Source of the DNA: Halalkalibacter urbisdiaboli
GTDB taxonomy: Bacteria; Bacillota; Bacilli; Bacillales; Bacillaceae_D
Assembly (NCBI RefSeq): GCF_002156385.1
Contig: NZ_MVJM01000001.1
Coordinates: 306,662 to 370,661, forward strand
Reading direction: 5' to 3'
DNA: 64,000 nt
Part shown: positions 17,743 through 26,332 of the stretch, piece after piece
Layout of the letters: every line of letters begins with the position of its first letter
Position numbering within the stretch: the stretch's first letter is position 1
The notes under the pieces: generated by a model
Databases searched by the model: none
Told to the model about the DNA's origin: nothing
What the model saw: the letters and a program-made list of their open reading frames with translations, nothing else
Program-made: the position numbers and the translations under genes

Positions 17743-18269
17743 AGCTGTTCACCTACTTTTTCAAACTTCATTTTAAGCTGCTGTTTCGCTCGGAGCATTC
17801 TTGTTTTCACTGCTCCCTCGGTCACCCCAAGAACTTCAGCAATTTCTTGATAGCTTTGATCATGAAAATAATGAAGAATAATCGGTATTTTGTATTTATC
17901 GTCCAATGTTTGAATGTATTCATGTAGTGTGCGTGTTTCCTCATCAAAGCCATGTTCAATAAACATCTTTTCTGGTACTTGTTTTTTTAATTCAAGTGTT
18001 TTTCGTTTTTGACGCTGCTCATGGCGATACATATCACGAACAACATTTAACGTTATTGAATAAAGCCAGGTCGTAAATTTCCCCCGATCGTGTTTATCAA
18101 GAAAACGATACACTTTAATAAACACCTCTTGTGTGACATCCTCGACACTTGCTTGATTCACCCCTAGCTGAAAGGCAAATTTTTCTACTGTTTTTATATG
18201 GTTTTCAATGAGCTGCCCAAATGCAGCATCATCACCTTGCTTTGCGCGCAAAATCAACTTTTCTTCCAT
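17739..18269 (-). CDS. ECF-type RNA polymerase sigma factor
   Basis: An extracytoplasmic-function sigma factor of 176 residues. Region 2 contains EDVTQEVFIKVYR and FTTWLYSITLNVVRD; region 4 contains YQEIAEVLGVTEGAVKTRMLRAKQQL. The chosen start follows GGGGGTTAACGAA; a longer in-frame start at 18314 is weaker. It is translationally coupled to the downstream membrane protein. The group (SigW, SigX, SigM or other) cannot be fixed. A candidate self-regulated promoter lies upstream. Confidence 0.9.
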   Translation of the reverse strand: MEEKLILRAKQGDDAAFGQLIENHIKTVEKFAFQLGVNQASVEDVTQEVFIKVYRFLDKHDRGKFTTWLYSITLNVVRDMYRHEQRQKRKTLELKKQVPEKMFIEHGFDEETRTLHEYIQTLDDKYKIPIILHYFHDQSYQEIAEVLGVTEGAVKTRMLRAKQQLKMKFEKVGEQL

Positions 18270-18353
18270 TTCGTTAACCCCCGATATTGGTGTACACCCA
18301 TCCTTGCATTCCATCAGAATTTACAAGGCTATCGTTTTTTTATCTATTTATGA

Positions 18354-18380
18354 AACGACGGAATTGTATATATAGTTTCA
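18354..18380 (-). promoter_or_regulatory. Candidate ECF sigma promoter
   Basis: Minus strand TGAAAC at 18380-18375, then 17 bases to CGTT (or 14 to CGTC). TGAAAC with a CGT-containing -10 is the classic ECF pattern, placed about 90 bases before the sigma gene; this suggests autoregulation. Confidence 0.45.
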
Positions 18381-18408
18381 TTTTTTTATAACAGATCGTC
18401 CAATTTTA

Positions 18409-18444
18409 AAAAAACCCACTATGGGTGATTCCTCACAGTGGGTT
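18409..18444 (-). terminator. Terminator after the M20 amidohydrolase gene
   Basis: Minus strand AACCCACTGT and ATAGTGGGTT form the stem and seven T follow. Confidence 0.8.
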
Positions 18445-18477
18445 ACGTAATCCTTCGACCTAGACTATATCTAAATG

Positions 18478-19689
18478 TTACAGCTTTGTTTTTGCTTTCG
18501 GTTGAACCTCTTTGTTTCTATCTAGAAACCGAATGGCATTCCCAGCTAATAGCTTTGCAGCGATTAGCATTGCTCGTTCATCGAAATCAAACTTTGGGTG
18601 ATGGTGTGGGTACATGATTCCCTCTTCTTTATTTCCTGCTCCCGTAAAGAAAAACGTACCAGGAACTTCCTTTACATAATATGAAAAGTCTTCCCCTCCC
18701 ATAATCGGTTCCATCTGATATACATGAGTATTAGGGTGAACTCCATCAGCAAACTCAGCAAATAATCGTGTTTCTTCAGGATCATTAACAAGAGCTGGGT
18801 AGCCTTTTTCATAGTTATACGCATACGTTGCCCCCATTGCATCACAAATCCCCTTCGTTGTTTGCTCGATCCGTTCTATGACCAATTGCTGTATTTCAGG
18901 ATCAAACGTCCTAACCGTACCAATTAATGTTGCCGTATCAGCAATAACGTTAAATGGCCCACCAGCATGAAATGCCCCTACACTAACAACTGCTGATTTA
19001 AGTGGATTCACGTTACGACTAACAATATGTTGTAGACTTTGAACAACTGAAGAGGCAACGGCAATAGCATCAACTGTTTCATGAGGGGATGCCCCATGCC
19101 CTCCCCGACCATGAACCTTGATTTCAAAACGATCAGCAGCGGCCATGATTGGTCCAGGACAATACCCAATATCCCCCAATGGCATCGTCGACCATAGATG
19201 TGTACCATATATCGCATCAACACCATCAAGACAACCGTCTTTTATCATCTCAATTGCACCACCGGGAGCAATTTCCTCTGCAAATTGATGGATAAGGACG
19301 ACCGTCCCTTGCAATTTTTCCTGATGCTCCATTAACACCTTCGCGACTACTAAAAGAGTTGCTGTATGCCCATCATGTCCGCATGCATGCATCACTCCAG
19401 GATTTTTAGAGGCAAAAGGGAGGCCAGTTTCCTCTTGTATCGGCAATGCATCAAAATCCGCTCGTAATGCGACCGTTTTTCCAGGTTTTCCGCCTTTTAT
19501 GTATCCGACCACCCCACGACCGCCAACACCGCACTTTACTTCAACACCTAGCTTTACCAAATAATCGGCAATCATCCTCGGTGTCTTTTCTTCTTTAAAG
19601 GATAGCTCTGGTTCTTGATGCAACATACGACGAAGGTCAACCATTTCTCCAAAGCATTCTTCTAATCGTTGATATAGGTTTTCGATCAT
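18478..19689 (-). CDS. M20D-family amidohydrolase
   Basis: A dimetal aminoacyl amidohydrolase, 403 residues, of the group containing hippurate hydrolases and N-acyl amino acid deacylases. Metal ligands are visible in MHACGHDGHT and QFAEE, with the dimerisation-domain segment GRGGHGASPHE and the late GGEDFSYY and HHHPKFDFDE. The physiological substrate is not evident. The gene lies alone with its own terminator, inside a stretch that breaks the ypbG-ypbF synteny. Confidence 0.88.
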   Translation of the reverse strand: MIENLYQRLEECFGEMVDLRRMLHQEPELSFKEEKTPRMIADYLVKLGVEVKCGVGGRGVVGYIKGGKPGKTVALRADFDALPIQEETGLPFASKNPGVMHACGHDGHTATLLVVAKVLMEHQEKLQGTVVLIHQFAEEIAPGGAIEMIKDGCLDGVDAIYGTHLWSTMPLGDIGYCPGPIMAAADRFEIKVHGRGGHGASPHETVDAIAVASSVVQSLQHIVSRNVNPLKSAVVSVGAFHAGGPFNVIADTATLIGTVRTFDPEIQQLVIERIEQTTKGICDAMGATYAYNYEKGYPALVNDPEETRLFAEFADGVHPNTHVYQMEPIMGGEDFSYYVKEVPGTFFFTGAGNKEEGIMYPHHHPKFDFDERAMLIAAKLLAGNAIRFLDRNKEVQPKAKTKL

Positions 19690-19788
19690 TGGTCAAACCT
19701 CCTAACCTTTTACTCTATTTTACCTGTGATAACGCAAAAAGAAAATAAAGGATTCATGGTTGATGACATTTATTTGAAACAAAAAATA

Positions 19789-19830
19789 AGCCGAGCATAT
19801 CGCTCGGCTACCGCCACACCCTTTGCGGCT
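19789..19830. repeat. Diverged copy of the double-hairpin terminator repeat
   Basis: AGCCGAGC / GCTCGGCT followed by CCGC / GCGG in the same order and spacing as one unit of the array at 13.6 kb. It starts at the stop codon of the small gene at 19.9 kb and on the minus strand ends in TTATTTTTTG, so it should terminate that gene. Confidence 0.7.
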
Positions 19831-19833
19831 TTA

Positions 19834-19941
19834 TTATTCTGATAACTCGGAAAATTTCATTAAACCAATCGCCATAACGATTGCTAAAACCATTGCCATA
19901 AAACCGAACCCTAACACTGCCGTAATTTGTACTAATGTCAT
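19834..19941 (-). CDS. Small single-pass membrane peptide
   Basis: 35 codons beginning MTLVQITAVLGFGF, one hydrophobic helix rich in Met, Ala, Val and Gly, and a polar tail KFSELSE. An ATG follows a GGGAGTG ribosome site, and the double-hairpin terminator begins right at the stop, which supports a real transcription unit. Function unknown. Confidence 0.55.
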   Translation of the reverse strand: MTLVQITAVLGFGFMAMVLAIVMAIGLMKFSELSE

Positions 19942-20204
19942 GATTCCACACTCCCTATTTTAACAAATGTATGTTTTCACTATTGAAATAGTAACATAGG
20001 TAGTAATAGTAGAAACGTGATAATTGTGACAATATGAAGAACAACGATGGCTTGTTTTACTTGCATTCAATTGCTCTTTCAGTTAGAATCTTGTCAATCG
20101 TATAAACAGGTAAAATTACGTTCACACATTTTCAATTATCACATAGGCTATTAGGAAACTATTTTCGTTTTATAAAATTGTTGCTAGATTCCCTTATCAA
20201 ATAA

Positions 20205-20260
20205 TTGAAAGTAAAGGAAAAATAAGGTATACTGAATTTATAGATAAGCAAGCGCTTTCA
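20205..20260 (+). promoter_or_regulatory. SigmaA promoter with a cre-like site
   Basis: TTGAAA, 17 bases, TATACT (20205-20233). At 20247-20260, near the expected transcription start, AGCAAGCGCTTTCA resembles the CcpA cre palindrome with about two mismatches. This suggests possible catabolite repression of the small gene that follows. Confidence 0.55.
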
Positions 20261-20293
20261 TAACTTAGAATTGCTTCAAAGGGAGTGATAGCT

Positions 20294-20515
20294 TTGATTC
20301 TTACGAAGATTACTGATAAAACGTTAGCAACGAATCAAGATTTATCCTTTAACCAACGTATTGGATTACCTATTGAAGTGTTTTGTTCGAAAAAGCTTGA
20401 AACGGTTGCCTTCGGACAGATTGAATCCTTTGGCGATACCTACATTCAAGTAAATGGTACACGATATTGCCGTGAATCTTATCTCTTTTTCGGTCAACCG
20501 AACCTTACTGCATAG
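20294..20515 (+). CDS. Hypothetical small protein
   Basis: 73 residues from a TTG start behind AAAGGGAGTG (a GTG nine bases earlier has no spacing for a ribosome site). It has no membrane segment; the second half (GQIESFGDTYIQVNG, SYLFF) looks like a small beta-rich fold. It has its own good promoter and a terminator, alone on the plus strand among minus-strand genes. Not recognised. Confidence 0.65.
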   Translation: MILTKITDKTLATNQDLSFNQRIGLPIEVFCSKKLETVAFGQIESFGDTYIQVNGTRYCRESYLFFGQPNLTA

Positions 20516-20528
20516 CTTACTACATCGA

Positions 20529-20574
20529 AAAGACACCTTTTTTTAGTCAATCCCAAAAAGGTGTCTTCTTATTT
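20529..20574. terminator. Bidirectional terminator
   Basis: AAGACACC pairs with GGTGTCTT with T-rich and A-rich arms; it lies between the plus-strand small gene and the convergent ypbF gene and overlaps the ypbF stop region. Confidence 0.8.
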
Positions 20575-21027
20575 ATAAAACAAGTTTATTTCAAACTCTT
20601 TTTCCATCATAGTAAACACATTTTGCCTGTTCGTCCAGTCCTCATCCCCATCCCAAAGTTCTGAGGAGCGATCGATAAATTCCTCTCGTAGAGCATCGAA
20701 TTCCTTTTCCGCTTTTTTCGCTTTCTTTTCAAAGTAACGGACTTGCGATAAACCGATTGCCAAGACGACGATTAACAAGAGTAATAGTTGATTTTCAAAT
20801 AAAATAGACAAAAAATTCGCACCATACGTCGAACCTTTCATGAAATGTTCATAACCAAAAAATAAAAAAACAGCTAAGCAAAACATGACTAATAAAGACC
20901 ACCACGTTTTCGCTTTTTCTAGTTTTTCAAGCTTATGCTTACGTGTAATTAATTCCTCTAGCATAACCTCAATGACTCCAGTTACTGATTCATTTAGCTT
21001 CCACTTTTTTAATTCTCCCAAACTCAC
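20569..21027 (-). CDS. ypbF: YpbF-like membrane protein (DUF2663)
   Basis: About 150 residues, with a basic N-terminal helix region, two membrane helices (about 46-62 and 78-96), then a charged coiled-coil-like segment and a C-terminus with NRQNVFTMMEKE and NLFYK that resembles YpbF. Function unknown. The start is either GTG at 21027, almost touching a GGGGGGG tract, or TTG at 21021, which is better spaced from it. Order ypbF-ypbE-ypbD-recQ matches Bacillus subtilis. Confidence 0.75.
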   Translation of the reverse strand: MSLGELKKWKLNESVTGVIEVMLEELITRKHKLEKLEKAKTWWSLLVMFCLAVFLFFGYEHFMKGSTYGANFLSILFENQLLLLLIVVLAIGLSQVRYFEKKAKKAEKEFDALREEFIDRSSELWDGDEDWTNRQNVFTMMEKEFEINLFYK

Positions 21028-21078
21028 ACCCCCCCTATATAATCTATGTAGACAAGGATGTAGTTAGAACGATTACCC

Positions 21079-21300
21079 TTAGTTCATCCAATAAGGAGAC
21101 GTAACCAAAACGATGACTAGCAAAAGAAACAGCATCAACAATAGCCTAATGATCGGAAATGTGATCTTTACCTTCATTTTCTTACGTTTATGCTTATGAT
21201 ATTCTTTGCGGGATGGTAAACGTTTTATTTCTTCATCACGATGAATTTCCATTTGCTTTCGAAGGCTCTTTGCTTGGTCCTGTACGATTTCATCTGTCAT
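21079..21300 (-). CDS. Short YpbE-like protein lacking the LysM domain
   Basis: 73 residues: a charged N-terminus with RLPSRKEYHKHKRKK, then one membrane helix (about 48-68) and an immediate stop. It sits where Bacillus subtilis has ypbE and resembles its first third; that protein continues with a long linker and a C-terminal LysM domain, absent here. No LysM remnant can be read in the 50 bases to ypbF. Confidence 0.65.
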   Translation of the reverse strand: MTDEIVQDQAKSLRKQMEIHRDEEIKRLPSRKEYHKHKRKKMKVKITFPIIRLLLMLFLLLVIVLVTSPYWMN

Positions 21301-21352
21301 CTTTATACACCCCCATTACTTTTATCGGCATCATCTAGCATTGGCTAAAGAG

Positions 21353-21934
21353 TTATGCTTGACTGTTTAAAAGGTTTTTTTGTAGCATAATACCAAATAA
21401 AAAATCAATTAGAAAATGGGCAAACATCGTGACGAGAATATTACCAGTCCATTCAAATAACAGTCCAAGTGAAAAGCTTAAAATGAGCACGGATAGAAAC
21501 AGTACCACTTTTTTTATATAACGGAAATGAATGAATGCAAAGATCAGACTAGCAGTAATAAGTCCATAACCAGTTTGAATAACAGCTCGAAATAATACCT
21601 CCTCCGCTATGGCCACGACGGTACAAAGCACTAGCATTTGAGGAAGTGTTAAAGAACGAAAGATTCGTCTATTAATCCCGCCATCATCAAGCAAGTGGGC
21701 TGGAAGCCAACGGGCCAATAGAATATTTACGATAACGACTAAAACAGCGAACCCTCCACCTATAACAAATATACCCCAAAAATCCAAAAAAACTAGCCCT
21801 AAAATATCAGACCAACTTGAGAAAATAAAATAGCCACCAATAAAAGCACATACTAACATAAGTCCTTGCGAGGCATATACATTTAGTAATAAATCACGAT
21901 CGGATATATTCGCAAGTATATCCTGTTGTTTCAT
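21353..21934 (-). CDS. ypbD: CPBP-family intramembrane metalloprotease
   Basis: 193 residues, about six membrane helices. The family motifs are AEEVLFRAVI (paired glutamates and arginine), FAFIHFRY and AHFLIDF with the histidines that bind zinc. Such proteins are CAAX-like or bacteriocin-processing proteases. Target unknown. Eight bases separate it from recQ. Confidence 0.85.
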   Translation of the reverse strand: MKQQDILANISDRDLLLNVYASQGLMLVCAFIGGYFIFSSWSDILGLVFLDFWGIFVIGGGFAVLVVIVNILLARWLPAHLLDDGGINRRIFRSLTLPQMLVLCTVVAIAEEVLFRAVIQTGYGLITASLIFAFIHFRYIKKVVLFLSVLILSFSLGLLFEWTGNILVTMFAHFLIDFLFGIMLQKNLLNSQA

Positions 21935-21941
21935 TCAACGT

Positions 21942-23444
21942 TCATCCTTTCTGGAGAAACACATGTGCTAGCTCTTCCTGCCACGTTTCTTTCGTTACGA
22001 CAGTAGGCTCACGTTTATCAATAAAAACATTGTAGTCATATCCACAACGGTCACAGCACCATTCAAGGTCAAACTGTTTCTCCTCTGCAAAATAAGTAAG
22101 AAGCTGCTCCCTTCGACAGGTAGAAGAAACAATCCATTTCTCTAATTCATACAACTTTTTCTGTTTTTCCGCTCTTCTGCTTTCAAACTGATACTTTAGC
22201 TCTTCGAAAACAGCGTCAATAGAAAATCTTCTTACATTATTTCCTCTTAAAACACCAATTTGCTCTAATTGAAAACGGAGCGTTTGCCACGCTGTTTCGG
22301 TGCATGAAGCTGCTTGACAAATACGCTGTTCTTCCTCCTTTGTTAATTGTGATACTTGAATTAACAAGCTTAAAATGGACCGAATATGGCCATCATGAAG
22401 GCTTTCCCTATCTAGCAGTGACTGTGCTAATTTTCGATCCTCTTTACAATATAGGAGAAGGGCAAGACTTTTTTCACCGTCGCGACCAGCCCTCCCTATT
22501 TCTTGAACATACGACTCAAGTTGAATCGGATAATGAAAATGAATGACATAACGGATATCTTTCTTATTAATCCCCATACCAAACGCACTTGTGCAACAAA
22601 TTAGTTGTAACTGCCCATTCATAAATTGCTGCTGGATTAGGAGCCTATCTTCATTCGTCATTCCTCCATGGTAATAACTAACTCCTTCAACACCTTCTTG
22701 CTGAAGTAAAAGAGCTATGTTCTCTGACCACGTCCGACTCGAGAAGTACACCATTCCAGGTCCTTTCAAGTCTTTTATCACCTCTTTTAATCGTTCTACC
22801 TTTTCAGAAAGTGTTTCAAACGATTCAACAGCAAGGACTAGGTTGGGCCTGTCTACCGAATGAATGAAGAGTTGAGGCTGCTTCAGTTCCATCTTTTCTA
22901 CAATATCTTTTTGCACAGCTTTTGTTGCAGTGGCTGTAATCGCTAAACAAGGAGGTGTACCGAGCGCTTGTCTTACTTCAGAAAGGCGTAAATAATCCGT
23001 TCGGAAATCATGCCCCCATTGAGATATACAGTGTGCCTCATCAATAACAAAATAGGAAATCTTTACTTGTTGCAATCGATTTTGAAACAAACGAGATTGT
23101 AGCATTTCAGGTGAAGTGTAAATCATTTTATACGTGTGTAATTGCTGAAGTAGTATGTCTCGCTCACGTGGATTTGTAAAGCTATTAATTGCAGCTACAG
23201 CTTTAATTCCCTCACTTTTCAATTGTTGAACTTGATCCTCCATTAACGATAATAACGGTGAAACGACAACCATCAAGCCATCAGATAACAACGCCGGAAG
23301 CTGATAACATATTGATTTCCCCGTACCCGTTGGAAGCATTGCTAGCACATCAGCTCCTGACAAAACCGCTTCAATAATTTCTTTTTGGCCTGAGCGGAAG
23401 CTGGAATAGCCAAACCATGTATATAATGCATCCTCAAGATTCAT
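21942..23444 (-). CDS. recS: RecQ-family ATP-dependent DNA helicase
   Basis: A 3'-5' helicase for DNA repair and recombination. Walker A is LPTGTGKS (residues 37-44), box II is DEAHC, then SAT-like ITATATK, and motif VI QEIGRAGRDGE. A C-terminal zinc-binding cysteine set (CRREQL, CCDRC) follows, without an HRDC domain; at 500 residues it matches the short RecS type of Bacillus. Its ribosome site is a G9 tract inside the end of ypbB, which it overlaps by 11 bases. Confidence 0.92.
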   Translation of the reverse strand: MNLEDALYTWFGYSSFRSGQKEIIEAVLSGADVLAMLPTGTGKSICYQLPALLSDGLMVVVSPLLSLMEDQVQQLKSEGIKAVAAINSFTNPRERDILLQQLHTYKMIYTSPEMLQSRLFQNRLQQVKISYFVIDEAHCISQWGHDFRTDYLRLSEVRQALGTPPCLAITATATKAVQKDIVEKMELKQPQLFIHSVDRPNLVLAVESFETLSEKVERLKEVIKDLKGPGMVYFSSRTWSENIALLLQQEGVEGVSYYHGGMTNEDRLLIQQQFMNGQLQLICCTSAFGMGINKKDIRYVIHFHYPIQLESYVQEIGRAGRDGEKSLALLLYCKEDRKLAQSLLDRESLHDGHIRSILSLLIQVSQLTKEEEQRICQAASCTETAWQTLRFQLEQIGVLRGNNVRRFSIDAVFEELKYQFESRRAEKQKKLYELEKWIVSSTCRREQLLTYFAEEKQFDLEWCCDRCGYDYNVFIDKREPTVVTKETWQEELAHVFLQKG

Positions 23445-24498
23445 CTGGCACCCCCCCCCTTGTTAACGTTAGGCGAATCATGAAATAACTTACCTCTTCC
23501 CTAACCTGACGTTTTATATCACGGAGCTTCCGTGTATGTAAGTGATGTGCTGCTCTATAAATCTCCTTCTGTGTTTTTACGTCAACAAAATAATCAATAT
23601 TAAAGCTTCGGTCATATAGAGCTACCTCAACAAGATGATCTTCAATCGTCGCCTGCTTAAGCTTCCTAATATTAGCTATTTTTTCAACTGTCATTCCTTG
23701 CTTTAAATAATTTAACGTTTCTTTTGCCGAATCAGTTAATGGGATGAAAGCAGCGAAATCAGCACCAAATTTTGCTAAGGCTGGATAGGTGTTTTTTTCA
23801 TCTACAATCATTTTCAAAAGTTGATGCAAACAAGCTTGGTGGAGAAGATACGCTTCATCACTCGGTAATTTCAACTTATAAGCTACTTGCTCTAATGTAG
23901 CCCCTATACGAATGACACTGCTAAGCTGATAAGTAAATAAATAGGCCTGCTCTTCCTTACATTGCATTAAGAACTGTTGACATTCATGATAAAGCGTCAT
24001 CAACTCTTCAGCCCTCTCTTGTTTAGTTCTAGGTAGATTCTGCTTCACCCATTGTTGGATTCGTTTATTTTGTGTAATCGGGAAAAAACGAGTATGATTC
24101 TCTTGCATATGAGTCAGCGTCTGTACATATAAAGTGAACCGTAGCCAAAATGTCGATGCTTGTTGATGATAATACCAGCCTTGGAGATCGTTTAAATATG
24201 GCCGTTGTTGATGATACTCAGCTATTAATTCGTTCCCTTTATCTCGAACCTCTACGTGCTCTTCTCCAATTCTTTTAAGTAATCCCTTCTTCTCAAGCTC
24301 AAAAACCATCTTTGGAACATCATCTCTTTTCAAATCTGGTAGGAGCCCGAAATAAGGTAATACCGAAAACAAATGACCATCTTGTATCGTTTGGGCTGAT
24401 TTTTTCCCTTGTAATAAATGATACGCTCCATAAATTGAACGTTCTTGCCCAAGGGCAGCAATAACCGTTAAAAAAAGAGCTTCTGTCATTTTTATCAT
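23434..24498 (-). CDS. ypbB: YpbB, helix-turn-helix domain protein
   Basis: 354 residues; the C-terminal part (MTVEKIANIRKLKQATIEDHLVE) is the helicase-associated helix-turn-helix domain known next to RecQ. It overlaps recQ and is conserved in that position, suggesting a shared role in DNA metabolism. The last codons run through nine G residues. No catalytic motifs seen. Confidence 0.85.
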   Translation of the reverse strand: MIKMTEALFLTVIAALGQERSIYGAYHLLQGKKSAQTIQDGHLFSVLPYFGLLPDLKRDDVPKMVFELEKKGLLKRIGEEHVEVRDKGNELIAEYHQQRPYLNDLQGWYYHQQASTFWLRFTLYVQTLTHMQENHTRFFPITQNKRIQQWVKQNLPRTKQERAEELMTLYHECQQFLMQCKEEQAYLFTYQLSSVIRIGATLEQVAYKLKLPSDEAYLLHQACLHQLLKMIVDEKNTYPALAKFGADFAAFIPLTDSAKETLNYLKQGMTVEKIANIRKLKQATIEDHLVEVALYDRSFNIDYFVDVKTQKEIYRAAHHLHTRKLRDIKRQVREEVSYFMIRLTLTRGGVPDES

Positions 24499-24615
24499 TC
24501 TATATCACCTAAAATTCTTTATTCTTATTGTAACAAATTCTTTTTTATTGACGTATAATCAGTTTCACTTATGATAATAATAAATCATTTTAATTGAAAA
24601 CTTGTTTGCAATTTG

Positions 24616-24644
24616 TTGAAAAAAAACCCGTTCCACTTTACAAT
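24616..24644 (+). promoter_or_regulatory. SigmaA promoter for fer
   Basis: TTGAAA, 17 bases, TACAAT on the plus strand, leaving a leader of about 100 bases before the ferredoxin gene. The gene ypbB reads away on the other strand. Confidence 0.55.
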
Positions 24645-24692
24645 AGATTAGTGAAAAGAGGTTATACTCTTAAAGAAGTAGTGGACGGCTAA

Positions 24693-25001
<309 letters not shown>

Positions 25002-25012
25002 ATAAAAAGCGA

Positions 25013-25043
25013 GGGAGGCCATATTCATGGCCTCCCTTTTTTT
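25013..25043 (+). terminator. Terminator after fer
   Basis: GGGAGGCC pairs with GGCCTCCC and is followed by seven T. Confidence 0.92.
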
Positions 25044-26091
25044 AGCAACAATTTGCCTGCAGAATATGCTCACGAAATCCTCTAGCTAACACTTTACCAT
25101 ACATCGGGACGGTTGACTTATTTAAAGATGATTTTGTAATGAGACCTACTACCCGACCGCGCTCAATCATCGCAACCTTCTGTTCCTCTGGATAAAGCGC
25201 AAAATACTCCTCTAAATCTTTTCTAGTCGACTGTTCAAAAAAGATTTTTAACGTTCCTAATTCGCATTCTTCAACTGCCAGACGTTGAATTAGCTTACTC
25301 GTCATATCATTAATTTTGCCACCTGGAAACTGCGGGCGACTTAAAAAATAACCTTGGGCATAATCAACCCCAAGTCGCATTAAAGTTAGTAATTCATCTT
25401 TCGTTTCAATTCCTTCTGCTATTACTTTACTATTCATTTGTTTCGCAAACGTAATAAATGCTTGTACTATGGCTTCCTTCGTTGGAAGCTTATCTATGTC
25501 TGAAATGAGAGAACGATCAATTTTTATGTAATCAGGTTCAATCTCAGTAATCGCCTGAAGGGAGGAATAACCAGCTCCCGCATCATCAATCGCTACTTTA
25601 TAACCCTGTGCCCGGTAATGAGTAAGTACTTTTTTAAACGCCTTAAAGTCTTTAATAGCACTTCTTTCTGTAATCTCAAAAACAATATCACTTGGTTCAA
25701 GGTTAAATTTTTCTAAAAGCTTACTCGTATATCCCGGTGTAAAATTCGGATCATAAATCACATGCGAATTAATATTGATAAATAACTTTTGGTCAGCTGA
25801 GATCCAAGGTCTGCTCCTCTCAATTGCTAACTCTCTTGTTACTCTCTCTAAATTATACAGTTGGTCCGATTGTTCTGCATATGTAAATAAATCTAAAGGA
25901 TTTAAAAATAAACTACGACTATCCGGCCTAGATAACCCTTCGTATCCAACAATGTTAGCTGTATTTAAACAAACGATTGGTTGGTAATATGAGCGAAGCT
26001 GCTTCTCTTTAATGATTCGCTTCAATTCAACATCATAAAGATGTTCATATCCCTTTTCACTCTTCTCTCCCATCAATTCCAGCACTTCCAT
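25042..26091 (-). CDS. EAL-domain cyclic-di-GMP phosphodiesterase with partial CBS segment
   Basis: 349 residues. An EAL domain spans about 23-265 with the catalytic set visible: EGL at 51-53, NINSH, FEITE, the loop-6 DDAGAGYSS, KIDRSLI and EGIET; so it should cleave c-di-GMP. The last 80 residues resemble the first half of a CBS domain (MIERGRVVGLITKSSL) and then stop. Related proteins continue with a second CBS motif and a GGDEF domain, so this one is short at the C-terminus. No membrane segment. It stands alone. Confidence 0.88.
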   Translation of the reverse strand: MEVLELMGEKSEKGYEHLYDVELKRIIKEKQLRSYYQPIVCLNTANIVGYEGLSRPDSRSLFLNPLDLFTYAEQSDQLYNLERVTRELAIERSRPWISADQKLFININSHVIYDPNFTPGYTSKLLEKFNLEPSDIVFEITERSAIKDFKAFKKVLTHYRAQGYKVAIDDAGAGYSSLQAITEIEPDYIKIDRSLISDIDKLPTKEAIVQAFITFAKQMNSKVIAEGIETKDELLTLMRLGVDYAQGYFLSRPQFPGGKINDMTSKLIQRLAVEECELGTLKIFFEQSTRKDLEEYFALYPEEQKVAMIERGRVVGLITKSSLNKSTVPMYGKVLARGFREHILQANCC

Positions 26092-26212
26092 ACAGATGTC
26101 TCCTTTTCTCTCTATTTCTCTAATTTCTTTCTATATGTTAAATATAGCAATCAAAATTAAAGGATTTGTTAAGGAAATGTAAATTTTCCAAAAATTTTTA
26201 GAGATTTTGTCG

Positions 26213-26260
26213 TAAAAAAGAGAATATCCCCAAAGGTTAAATACCTATTGGAATATTCTC
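26213..26260 (-). terminator. Terminator after the GntR gene
   Basis: Minus strand GAGAATATTCC pairs with GGATATTCTC, followed by six T. Confidence 0.8.
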
Positions 26261-26332
26261 GAAATAAGAATGGTACGTGAATACGCTGATGGTTATACAG
26301 TGATAGTCAACAAAAAGACCCTTAAACATATG

